This document shows, piece by piece, positions 1-5,670 of a stretch of DNA of 33,089 nt (its first letter is position 1; every line of letters starts with the position of its first letter). Below the pieces are notes generated by a model, which saw only the letters and a program-made list of their open reading frames with translations, was not told where the DNA came from and ran no database searches. Made by a program: the position numbers and the translations under genes. The DNA lies in IMG/VR virus record IMGVR_UViG_3300038657_000134, positions 1 to 33,089 of that record. One strand, 5' to 3'. Origin of the DNA: a virus.

Positions 1-2
1 AT

Positions 3-73
3 TCAAGGTGGGAGGAATCGAACCTCCGCCGCTTCCTTCCAAGGGAGGCATGATACCACTTCAAAACACCTAG
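3..73 (-). tRNA. tRNA-Pro (TGG), probable
   Basis: The T arm has a perfect GGAGG/CCTCC stem with a TTCGATT loop. The seven-base anticodon loop CTTGGAA places TGG at positions 34-36. The acceptor stem pairs at 6 of 7 positions and the anticodon stem has one C-A mismatch. No CCA is encoded. A better-paired Pro(TGG) tRNA lies at 3883-3958, so this copy may be degenerating. Confidence 0.65.
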
Positions 74-86
74 ATATCTTTTTTGG

Positions 87-158
87 ATGGCCGCCTAGGG
101 CTCGAACCTAGCTTTCCAGAACCAAAAACTAGCATCCTACCTGATAGACGACCGGCAA
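87..158 (-). tRNA. tRNA-Gln (TTG), divergent copy
   Basis: The T arm is CTAGG/CCTAG with TTCGAGC. The anticodon loop TTTTGGT is the form known from cyanobacterial and plastid tRNA-Gln and reads TTG. Two acceptor pairs are mismatched and the discriminator is T, so aminoacylation is uncertain. A second Gln(TTG) of different sequence lies at 402-476. Confidence 0.68.
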
Positions 159-314
159 TAATTTTGTAGTATACCGCCTTATAGTGGTACACTTCCGCTT
201 TTCTAAACTCAGTGCTGCGGCGCCAGGCTTACGCTCTATCACAGTGCCCGCAAGCCTAATCGCTAGGACCGATCGCTCACTGCTTGTATATACTACAAAA
301 ATTCGATTAATTGG

Positions 315-386
315 TGGAGTGCCGGGGAATCGAACCCCGAATTCCTGCTTGCAAAGCAGGTGTGTTCCCGTTAGCACTAGCGCCCC
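315..386 (-). tRNA. tRNA-Ala (TGC)
   Basis: The anticodon stem CCTGC/GCAGG is perfect, with loop TTTGCAA and anticodon TGC. The T arm is CGGGG/CCCCG with TTCGATT. The acceptor GGGGCGC/GCACTCC pairs with one C-A mismatch and the discriminator is A. Confidence 0.9.
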
Positions 387-401
387 GTTATTTGCGACGG
401 G

Positions 402-476
402 CTGGGGGAGAAGGAATCGAACCTCCCAAAAATCAGCTTCAAAGGCTGATGCATCACCATTCTGCTACGTCCCCCA
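402..476 (-). tRNA. tRNA-Gln (TTG)
   Basis: The acceptor TGGGGGA/TCCCCCA is fully paired with discriminator G, as expected for Gln. The anticodon loop CTTTGAA gives TTG and resembles the T4 tRNA-Gln loop. The T loop is TTCGATT. No CCA follows. Confidence 0.88.
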
Positions 477-491
477 ACGTTGTTCATTTAC

Positions 492-796
492 TCATTTTTT
501 ATAAAATTCACCAGCTATCATACTATGCCCATATTCAGTTGGATGGCCACAAGCATGATGATACTCTTTTCCAAGATCTACAAGATGATTATTTATTTGA
601 CAATCAAAAAATGTAATATCGTTTAAGTTTTCATATTGTGGTCTTAACGCGTCATATACGTTGTTGCTTATGTGATTTTTTCCATCAGCAAATGACCAAT
701 ATATGTTGTTGTAACCAAGGTTATGAATTGTGTTTATATATACAATACGTAACCGTTCAATCCATAACTACATGCATGTACTATTAATTTTGACAT
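492..796 (-). pseudogene. Frameshifted small gene, SGNH-like C-terminal motif
   Basis: Translation from the ATG at 796 gives a protein starting MSKLIVHACSYGL that stops after about 20 codons. The frame one base away stays open to a TGA at 492 and gives an uninterrupted, protein-like sequence including YNNIYWSFADGKN and ending GHPTEYGHSMIAGEFYKK. The span is 305 bases, one base short of a whole number of codons, so a single-base loss within about 30 bases (roughly 730-765) splits one gene of about 101 codons. The HP-x3-GH-x3-A pattern near the end resembles the last conserved block of SGNH/GDSL hydrolases, but no catalytic serine block is visible. It lies between tRNA-Gln and tRNA-Leu. A sequencing deletion or programmed -1 frameshifting could also explain it. 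Confidence 0.6.
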
Positions 797-823
797 CTCT
801 ATTGAACCACAGTCTTAATATTT

Positions 824-901
824 TGGTGCCCCTGGAGGGACTCGAACCCCCAAAACTTCCGGACCTAAACCGGACGACTTTACCAATTTGCCCACAGGGG
901 C
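824..901 (-). tRNA. tRNA-Leu (TAG) with short variable region
   Basis: The acceptor GCCCCTG/CAGGGGC is perfect, with discriminator A and an encoded CCA. The anticodon stem TCCGG/CCGGA carries loop TTTAGGT, identical to the E. coli Leu(TAG) loop, and the D arm AAATTGGTA also matches Leu. Only about six bases separate the anticodon and T stems, whereas bacterial tRNA-Leu normally has a long variable arm. Confidence 0.85.
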
Positions 902-1015
902 TATATTGAATCGATTAATTTATATTAGAACAGTACTTTTTTACAGTACCGGCACTACACCAATTATACCCTAATTCTTTCAATGTAGCATTCATACTAC
1001 CGCATATCTTTTTAT

Positions 1016-1213
1016 TTATTCTTTAACTTCGGCCTCAGCCAGCTTTGCTTTTGCAAGCTTCTTTGAAACTTTAGTAAGAAGTTTGCTATAACGCTTGACT
1101 TCCTTCTTACCTATTTCGCTTTCCATTTCAGCATTATAGTCATCAGTGATGTAAATGCTTTGAAGATTAATATATTCCATCAAGTCTTCTACGTCTTTGG
1201 TATTAAGTTTCAT
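1016..1213 (-). CDS. Small charged protein, unknown function (65 aa)
   Basis: This 65-residue protein begins MKLNTKDVEDLMEYINLQ and ends in a Lys/Ala/Glu-rich stretch (KVSKKLAKAKLAEAEVKE) likely to form an amphipathic helix. No family is recognised. A sigma70-type promoter (TTGACA, 17 bp, TAATAT) lies 30 to 58 bases upstream of the ATG, which supports an independent gene inserted in the tRNA array. The ribosome binding site is weak (AGAAAGC about five bases before ATG). It has no cysteines and no membrane segment. Presumably it is expressed early and made as a lone product between tRNA-Leu and tRNA-Gly. Confidence 0.7.
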   Translation of the reverse strand: MKLNTKDVEDLMEYINLQSIYITDDYNAEMESEIGKKEVKRYSKLLTKVSKKLAKAKLAEAEVKE

Positions 1214-1242
1214 CGTGTTGCTTTCTGATTGGTTGTTAAGTT

Positions 1243-1271
1243 ATATTACACTAAAATTTAGATAGTGTCAA
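1243..1271 (-). promoter_or_regulatory. Sigma70-type promoter for the 65-aa gene
   Basis: On the minus strand TTGACA (1271-1266) is separated by exactly 17 bp from TAATAT (1248-1243), about 30 bases before the ATG at 1213. The -10 context (AGTGTAATATA) is the same as in the promoter at 6876-6904. Confidence 0.75.
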
Positions 1272-1409
1272 CTTTTATTTTAACACTAGACCCTTATACT
1301 ACATGGCTGACGCCAAGCCGATCAAGCAACCCCCGGATCTTTCGCGTATGAGGCGACCGTATTATCGACTGCTCGTCAAAACAGTACAGCTCTTAGTCGT
1401 TTCAGCCAC

Positions 1410-1429
1410 AGTATAGTTGACGCTATACT
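1410..1429. repeat. Inverted repeat in a gene-free stretch
   Basis: AGTATAG and CTATACT form a perfect 7-bp stem around a 6-base loop. It lies in the 1272-1525 spacer, where I see no coding frame or tRNA. There is no U-tract on either side, so it is not a canonical terminator. Confidence 0.4.
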
Positions 1430-1525
1430 CCGACCTAGTGCGTTGTTGTTGGCAGTCAAACATGCGTTCTCTTAGCCTATCTGCCCTATGTCGTTACATT
1501 TGACGTTGGATAGGTACCGTTATTT

Positions 1526-1608
1526 TGGAGCGGATATGGAGAATCGAACTCCTTACTCACAGCTTGGAAAGCTGCTGAAGACACCAGTCTCCATGAAGTT
1601 ATACCCGC
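1526..1608 (-). tRNA. tRNA-Gly (TCC) with enlarged D arm
   Basis: The acceptor GCGGGTA/TATCCGC, discriminator T and encoded CCA match tRNA-Gly of T4-like phages. The anticodon loop TTTCCAA gives TCC. The D region is about 24 bases, roughly seven longer than usual, and is bounded by a direct repeat of CTTCA, suggesting a slippage duplication. Confidence 0.85.
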
Positions 1609-1721
1609 AATGTGGTTGGCACTACCTCCTGGTCAAGGCGTTTTAACTGAGTCTTGGCTCCTCAGTACCGTATTTGTTGTGTTTACAATAGCATTTATTC
1701 TAATGCTTGTCAACACCTATT

Positions 1722-1797
1722 TGGTGCCGCACCAGGGGATCGAACCCTATTCTCTGGTGCTTCAAACCAGCGCTTTGACCGACAAAGCTAGAGCGGC
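1722..1797 (-). tRNA. tRNA-Phe (GAA)
   Basis: The anticodon stem CTGGT/ACCAG is perfect, with loop TTGAAGC giving GAA. The acceptor GCCGCTC/GTGCGGC has one mismatch, discriminator A and an encoded CCA. The T loop is TTCGATC. Confidence 0.92.
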
Positions 1798-1817
1798 AAA
1801 TATTTTAACCAACAAAA

Positions 1818-1889
1818 TTATACAAGCGGGGATCGAACCCACGTCTCTAGCGTAACTGCTAGCGTCCTTGTCCATTAGACCGTTATAGC
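1818..1889 (-). tRNA. tRNA of unclear identity, six-base anticodon loop
   Basis: The D stem (GTC/GAC with TAATGG in the loop), anticodon stem CTAGC/GCTAG and T arm GTGGG/CCCGC all form. The anticodon loop is only AGTTAC, one base short and without a T at position 33. If that T is lost the anticodon would be GTT (Asn), but this cannot be decided. The two outer acceptor pairs are also mismatched and no CCA is encoded. Confidence 0.65.
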
Positions 1890-1959
1890 AAATTATATTG
1901 CACAGTTGCAGCCATGCCAAATAACCGTTTGTTGGTTGAGGTCCTGCAAGACCTATCTT

Positions 1960-2047
1960 TGGAGCAGAAGCGAGGTTTCGAACCCACGGTAGCGAACCGC
2001 GATGTCCCGGCGGACACTGCTTTCCATTTAGCGTTAACTACTTCTGC
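1960..2047 (-). tRNA. tRNA of unclear identity, long variable arm
   Basis: The acceptor GCAGAAG/CTTCTGC is perfect, with discriminator T and an encoded CCA. A variable-arm hairpin (CGGT/ACCG) is present. The anticodon stem GTGTC/GACAT encloses only six bases (CGCCGG) without a T at position 33, so the anticodon is uncertain. The D region carries several extra bases and the T stem has mismatches. It may be non-functional. Confidence 0.6.
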
Positions 2048-2130
2048 ATATAATTCTAGTAGGGCAGTTTGCCGCTTTGACCAATCTCTTGGGTCACCCT
2101 CACAAGGGGTGATTATATCACTACTAACTT

Positions 2131-2215
2131 TGGTGGGTAAGTGTGGAGTCGAACCACACGCTTTTACACTCCGGTTTTACAGACCATCTGCCGATACCCT
2201 CGACTGAACCTACCC
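2131..2215 (-). tRNA. tRNA-Tyr (GTA)
   Basis: The acceptor GGGTAGG/CTTACCC, discriminator A and CCA are present. The anticodon loop CTGTAAA gives GTA. The extended variable arm and D arm are typical of bacterial tRNA-Tyr. The T arm TGTGG/CCACA is perfect. Confidence 0.92.
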
Positions 2216-2395
2216 AAATTCTTTTGATCCTCCTAAACCCCAAACGGGGAAACTCTTGGATCTCTGATAGAGTTTGGAATGGTAGCGCGATCACGCGCAA
2301 CTGTTTAGATACTGTAGATGATTTCACGAACGAACAAGTGAGCGCTATTGTCTCGTGTGTCTTTCCAAGACAGTTGTGTTAACAGTATCTAACTT

Positions 2396-2470
2396 TGGTC
2401 GTCCTGGGAAGAATCGAACTTCCGACCCAAGAGTTATCAGCTCTTTGCTCTCCCACTGAGCTACAGGACG
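2396..2470 (-). tRNA. tRNA-Ile (GAT)
   Basis: The acceptor CGTCCTG/CAGGACG is perfect, with A73 and encoded CCA. The anticodon stem AAGAG/CTCTT with loop CTGATAA gives GAT. The D arm (TAGCTCAGTGGGAGAGC) is canonical. Confidence 0.93.
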
Positions 2471-2484
2471 TAATTTCTAGGGAT

Positions 2485-2557
2485 TGGCACCCCCGGGATG
2501 AGTCGAACATCCGTAAGCAAGCTTCGTAGGCTCGCCACCAGATCCGCTGGCGGAGGT
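2485..2557 (-). tRNA. tRNA-Arg (ACG)
   Basis: The acceptor ACCTCCG/CGGGGGT pairs throughout (one G-T), with G73 and encoded CCA. The anticodon loop CTACGAA matches E. coli Arg(ACG). The A34 would need host TadA-type deamination to inosine. Confidence 0.9.
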
Positions 2558-2572
2558 ATAGGTCGTTATAAT

Positions 2573-2645
2573 TGGTTGCGAGGGCTGGAAACGAGCCAGC
2601 GAAGTTTTGCTTATGAGACAAAACGGGATACCAATCCACCGCGCA
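2573..2645 (-). tRNA. tRNA with CAT anticodon (Met or Ile2)
   Basis: The anticodon loop CTCATAA gives CAT. The acceptor TGCGCGG/CCTCGCA has one mismatch, followed by A73 and CCA. The 3' end (CTCGCAACCA) and 5' region (GGTGGATTGG) recall initiator tRNA, but the three G-C pairs typical of initiator anticodon stems are absent, so elongator Met or lysidine-type Ile is as likely. The T loop begins CTCG rather than TTCG. Confidence 0.83.
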
Positions 2646-2715
2646 ATATAGGAGTACAGTTATTTATCTAATCACAGCCTAGTGAGTTGCCCTGAACTCT
2701 AATCTGCGTCAATTT

Positions 2716-2790
2716 TGGAGCGGGTAGAGGGTAACGATCCCTCTTCTACTGATTGGCAACCAGTCGTAATAACCTGTATACTATACCCGC
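2716..2790 (-). tRNA. tRNA-Gly (GCC)
   Basis: The acceptor GCGGGTA/TACCCGC is perfect, with discriminator T and CCA. The anticodon loop TTGCCAA gives GCC. The T arm is GAGGG/CCCTC with loop ATCGTTA. Confidence 0.92.
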
Positions 2791-2919
2791 AAAATTCGGC
2801 CCACCGTTGACTGTTCTTTGCTTTACGACACTTTGGACCAGGCACGGTGGGGACACGAGGTGGTCGATCCATTGGAATAGTTTATCGCGCGAACCACTAA
2901 ACTCAACGTATTCTATTTT

Positions 2920-3006
2920 TGGCAAGGGTGGAGGGAATCGAACCCACTAAGCGATTAAGCACTGGTTTTGGAAACCAGCCCAACTCTCCAACGTTGGCGC
3001 ACCCCT
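2920..3006 (-). tRNA. tRNA-Trp (CCA) with expanded variable region
   Basis: The acceptor AGGGGTG/CACCCTT, G73 and encoded CCA resemble E. coli tRNA-Trp (also AGGGG at the 5' end). The D stem CCAA/TTGG and anticodon stem CTGGT/ACCAG are perfect and loop TTCCAAA gives CCA. The variable region is 14 bases and is a tandem duplication (GCTTA, ATC, GCTTA) rather than a paired arm. If read as a class II Ser-type body instead, it would be a serine tRNA with a Trp anticodon; the duplication makes Trp simpler. Confidence 0.78.
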
Positions 3007-3062
3007 ACAATTAATTGGCTTTCCAGCTACCTTGGAAGTAGGATTTTCTCACTTGTACTTTA

Positions 3063-3096
3063 CATTACGACAGCTTTTAACTGAGAGATCGTAATG
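3063..3096. repeat. Stem-loop between tRNA genes
   Basis: CATTACGA and TCGTAATG form a perfect 8-bp stem around an 18-base loop in the spacer between tRNA-Trp and the next tRNA-like element. It could act in processing of the polycistronic tRNA precursor. No U-tract follows. Confidence 0.4.
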
Positions 3097-3112
3097 ACCA
3101 AGACTGGAATTA

Positions 3113-3190
3113 GTACCTAGGCAGGACTGTTACCTGCATCTCCACGGTTCAGAGCCGGGCGGGTGGGTTCTAATATTACCCTACTAGATA
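3113..3190 (-). tRNA. tRNA-like element, CTG anticodon (possible Gln)
   Basis: The acceptor TATCTAG/CTAGGTA pairs fully with one G-T. The T stem GCAGG/CCTGC is perfect, but its loop TAACAGT lacks the conserved TTC. The anticodon loop CTCTGAA gives CTG. The D arm is atypical and the discriminator is C. It is probably a decaying or unusually diverged tRNA. Confidence 0.42.
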
Positions 3191-3193
3191 TTC

Positions 3194-3269
3194 TGGTGCT
3201 GCTTCGAGGACTTGAACCCCGCACCTCCTGCTTACAAAACAGATGCTCTACCTGATGAGCTAAAGCAGC
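3194..3269 (-). tRNA. tRNA-Thr (TGT)
   Basis: The acceptor GCTGCTT/AAGCAGC is perfect, with A73 and CCA. The anticodon loop TTTGTAA gives TGT. The D arm TAGCTCATCAGGTAGAGC is canonical and the T loop is TTCAAGT. Confidence 0.9.
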
Positions 3270-3275
3270 ATAATT

Positions 3276-3419
3276 TTAACTGAGAATTAAGATTGTTGCC
3301 ATGATAGTAACACCTAGCACTACGTAAACCCAGTTTTGTGGTAGTTTTCCAAGTACCCAGCCAAATAGGCCGCCGTATAGTATTAATAGTCCAGGTAGCA
3401 ATGCGATATCTGCAAACAT
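3276..3419 (-). CDS. Small hydrophobic membrane protein (47 aa)
   Basis: The 47-codon frame starts at an ATG at 3419 preceded by GGAGAAATATA, a strong ribosome binding site. The product begins MFADIALLPGLLILYGG. It has two hydrophobic segments (about residues 4-20 and 29-46) separated by a short KLPQNW turn, so a two-helix hairpin in the inner membrane is likely. A perfect T4-type late box TATAAATA lies 21 to 28 bases upstream, which argues for late expression as a lone gene between tRNA-Thr and tRNA-Cys. No family is recognised. A holin-like or other membrane role is possible on size and timing, but nothing in the sequence proves it. Confidence 0.75.
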   Translation of the reverse strand: MFADIALLPGLLILYGGLFGWVLGKLPQNWVYVVLGVTIMATILILS

Positions 3420-3439
3420 TATATTTCTCCAATGTACAT

Positions 3440-3447
3440 TATTTATA
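3440..3447 (-). promoter_or_regulatory. T4-type late promoter box for the 47-aa gene
   Basis: The minus strand reads TATAAATA, an exact match to the T4 late promoter consensus, ending 21 bases before the ATG at 3419 with a GGAG ribosome binding site between them. Confidence 0.7.
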
Positions 3448-3506
3448 CATCGATCGCAATCTAATTTTGGCGCCGCAGGCTGGGCACAAACATGTACAAT
3501 TATTCT

Positions 3507-3590
3507 TGGAGTAGACGGCGAGAATTGAACTCGCTAACTTTCGTTGCCTGGGATTTGCAATCCCGCCCCTTACCATCCGGGCCCGTCTAC
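3507..3590 (-). tRNA. tRNA-Cys (GCA) with extended variable arm
   Basis: The acceptor GTAGACG/CGTCTAC is perfect, with discriminator T (as in Cys) and CCA. The anticodon loop TTGCAAA gives GCA. About 15 bases lie between the anticodon and T stems and can form a small arm (AAC, GAAA tetraloop, GTT); most bacterial tRNA-Cys have only 4-5. Confidence 0.87.
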
Positions 3591-3670
3591 ACTGTGTAGT
3601 TGGCTCAACCCGGGCTATGTCGGGCGACTTGGCTACTTCTTCAATAAGGCCGAAGTAGTACCGTAATTTT

Positions 3671-3745
3671 TGGCGATCTATACGGGACTCGAACCCGTCT
3701 TCTCCGGTAGACAACCGGGTCCCTTCCCTGATAGGATAATAGACC
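3671..3745 (-). tRNA. tRNA-Asp (GTC)
   Basis: The acceptor GGTCTAT/ATAGATC has one G-T, with G73 and CCA. The anticodon stem CCCGG/CCGGA carries loop TTGTCTA, anticodon GTC. The T arm GACGG/CCCGT has loop GTTCGAGT. Confidence 0.92.
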
Positions 3746-3882
3746 AATTTCAGCCGGATAATTCTTTGATATGCGTCCGGATCCGCATGATTTTCGGTGC
3801 TAGGTCATTTGCAGTAGCCCTAGCCATTCCACATTTTTCAGGCCACACTTGACGTCCGTGTTGCCCTTTTATACCGAAATTT

Positions 3883-3958
3883 TGGTCTCTCAGGCAGGTC
3901 TCGAACCTGCGCTCTTCCCGCCCCAAACGGGATGACTTACCACCTAGCCTACTGAGAG
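3883..3958 (-). tRNA. tRNA-Pro (TGG)
   Basis: The acceptor CTCTCAG/CTGAGAG is perfect, with A73 and CCA. The anticodon stem TCCCG/CGGGA and loop TTTGGGG give TGG. The T arm is GCAGG/CCTGC. Confidence 0.92.
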
Positions 3959-4201
3959 ATATTCGTAAATTAGTGCTAAACATCCTGGCTCGTCAAGTAC
4001 AATACTTGTTCCACAGTCCCCACTGCCAGCTAGACAGTAACCCACGTTTAGCTGTGGTTCGGTGCCTCGGATGATCTTTCGATCAAATTCTTTTGCACAA
4101 CACAAGGCGGTCCATATATCTTTAAGATACCGCTCTTCGGGCAGAGTAAAGGTTCCGGTGCCCCGATTAAGTGTTCTTTCTGTAAATAACCAAGCATATT
4201 T

Positions 4202-4293
4202 TGGCAGATAGAGTGGGATTCGAACCCACGGAGGGCGGTAAAACCCTCGCTGGTTTTCAAAACCAGAGCCTTCGTCCACTCGGCCACCTATCC
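4202..4293 (-). tRNA. tRNA-Ser (TGA)
   Basis: The anticodon stem CTGGT/ACCAG with loop TTTGAAA gives TGA. A long variable arm (GAGGG...CCCTC type), G73 and CCA are typical of tRNA-Ser. The acceptor GGATAGG/TCTATCT pairs with two G-T. Confidence 0.93.
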
Positions 4294-4302
4294 ACATCTT
4301 TA

Positions 4303-4673
4303 CTAATCACCAATGTAATCAGCTAAATAAAGTTTACCATCTCGGTCTTCAACAACAGCAAACGCAACACCAGTGTCATATGTATCTTCATCAAGGTAAA
4401 AACCGCGCTCTGATACAAAGTCTGATACTGCTCTTTTTGACATTCTACCGTAGCCCATTCGTGCTACTGTTGCATTTTCGTCAAAAATAGAATACTCGTC
4501 AAATTCATAATCGACTCCGCCTGGCTTGCACTTATACCGGCGCTTCCATTTCTTAGGATCAGTTGCATCGTTAATTAGTCCAGGAATTTCTTCTCCATAT
4601 ATCGAAACAACTATGCTTTTATTTTTCTTAACAAAATTAGCAATAAAGTTTTACATTCTGCAGTAGTAGCCAT
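4303..4673 (-). pseudogene. Frameshifted gene of about 123 codons, unknown function
   Basis: An ATG at 4673 with a good ribosome binding site (AGGAAAG) starts MATTAECK and then runs into a stop in that frame. After a one-base shift at a run of four A (about 4649-4652), the frame stays open to a TAG at 4303 and gives a coherent acidic protein including IVVSIYGEEIPGLIND, RRYKCKPGGVDYEFDE, SDFVSERGFYLDEDTYDTG and the end KLYLADYIGD. The span is 371 bases, one short of whole codons. The A run fits a single-A deletion, a homopolymer sequencing error, or -1 slippage. No family is recognised. It lies between tRNA-Ser and a truncated tRNA-Trp. Confidence 0.68.
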
Positions 4674-4698
4674 ATTCTTTCCTAATTGTTATCGATTT

Positions 4699-4764
4699 TG
4701 GCGGGGGAAAGGGATTCGAACCCTTGGCAGTTCTGATTGGACCCAGTCCACTTGGTAAGCCCCC
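4699..4764 (-). tRNA. Truncated tRNA-Trp-like element (CCA anticodon)
   Basis: The T arm AAGGG/CCCTT with TTCGAAT is perfect, followed by five C, G73 and encoded CCA. The 5' side has five matching G. The anticodon region (GTCCAA between CTGG and TCAG) reads CCA but has a six-base loop. Only about 11 bases replace the D arm and one acceptor base seems missing. It is likely a decayed tRNA or a minimal, D-arm-less one. Confidence 0.45.
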
Positions 4765-4773
4765 AAATACTAT

Positions 4774-4850
4774 TGGCTCTGCACAAAGGATTCGAACCTT
4801 TCACTAAACGGTTAACAGCCGTTCGCCCCCGCCTAGAGGGCCCGTGCAGA
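4774..4850 (-). tRNA. tRNA-Asn (GTT)
   Basis: The acceptor TCTGCAC/GTGCAGA is perfect, with G73 and CCA. The D stem GCCC/GGGC and anticodon stem AACGG/CCGTT are perfect, and loop CTGTTAA gives GTT. Confidence 0.93.
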
Positions 4851-5011
4851 GCAAATAGTACATTTATTGTATTTGCGCTAATACCCAATCTCTACTCCTC
4901 CGGTCCGGTTTTATGTTTCGATGGGGTCGCTATTAGACTAGCCATTAAAACATTACTCGGGACCAGTATGCTGTCGTACACGCAATGCCTAACTTCCTGT
5001 GCACCTGTGCA

Positions 5012-5088
5012 CCACTATGACGGGAATCGAACCCGCTCTCGGTCGTTAAAACATCACTACATATTCTATACACCAGTCTAGCTTTGTT
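5012..5088 (-). tRNA. tRNA-like remnant with a perfect T arm
   Basis: GCGGG/CCCGT with TTCGATT is a clear tRNA T arm, but I could not build a convincing anticodon or acceptor stem upstream. The loop region contains GTTTTAAC. No CCA is encoded. It is best read as a degenerate tRNA. Boundaries are approximate. Confidence 0.35.
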
Positions 5089-5089
5089 A

Positions 5090-5670
5090 ACTGCGTCGAC
5101 TCAGTAATCGGATATTAGCGAAAATACAATCTACTTCGTTGCCCCATTTTTATAAGTGGTCCTATATGCCCAGGGTCATTTGGGCAGCCCACTCACGATA
5201 ATCTCAGGCTATCGCAACCTAGTCCGATTTTTTTGCAACGATCTAACGTCACGCCATCCTCAAACACGCCCATTCGATCTTATTTAGAGTGGATGATCGC
5301 AGTCGCGTTCCGCATCCCACTATTACTACAAAGTCTTATAAGCTACTAACTTTGCTCTGTCTTGTTCCTTACAGTAGCGCATCTATTTCTAGTTGTCAAC
5401 TACTTTTTACTTTTCTTTTTTTGCATCTGCGTCTTCTAAACTTGCGTTTGATCTGCGTCTGCTTCGTTACTATAAGTAATGCATCTTGTCTACAATGTCA
5501 ACTACTTTTTTATAAAATTTCCAACTTTTTGAAACTTTGTAAAAACTTGGTTAGTGTGTCGTTGCTTAGTAGTTGTAACAGCGTTAGTTTATAGTGTCAA
5601 GTGCTAAATTATTTTATTTTGCGTTACTAACATAACCTCTGTTAGTGTGCATCTTTGTGTTAGTGTCAAA
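5090..5670. other. Gene-free stretch below the homing endonuclease
   Basis: I see no convincing gene on either strand here. It holds the TTGACA motif cluster, a repeated AAATTATTTTATTTT block (near 5605 and 5668), a repeated ATCTGCGTCT pair (about 5424 and 5450) and a hairpin-like GCCCA/TGGGC near 5168. It is probably regulatory and repeat-expanded. Confidence 0.5.
5371..5600 (-). promoter_or_regulatory. Cluster of TTGACA -35 motifs upstream of the tRNA array
   Basis: On the minus strand TTGACA occurs at 5600-5595 (17 bp before TACAAC at 5577-5572), at 5501-5496 (poor -10, TACTTA) and at 5399-5394 (17 bp before TACTGT at 5376-5371). A further TTGACA at 5669-5664 has no good -10. All point toward the tRNA array below. 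The copies share context such as AAAGTAGTTGACA and AAAATAAAATAATTT, so they look duplicated. The 5600 copy is the most credible promoter. Confidence 0.5.

Noticed and set aside
905-985. Possible degenerate tRNA (D-arm-like AATTGGTGTAGTGCC and a GTACT/AGTAC arm)
   Set aside because: No recognisable T arm and the loop would give an AAA anticodon; too weak to annotate.
5289-5594. Plus-strand open frame of 101 codons
   Set aside because: Leu/Ser/Cys-rich, no ribosome binding site, lies over the minus-strand TTGACA cluster.
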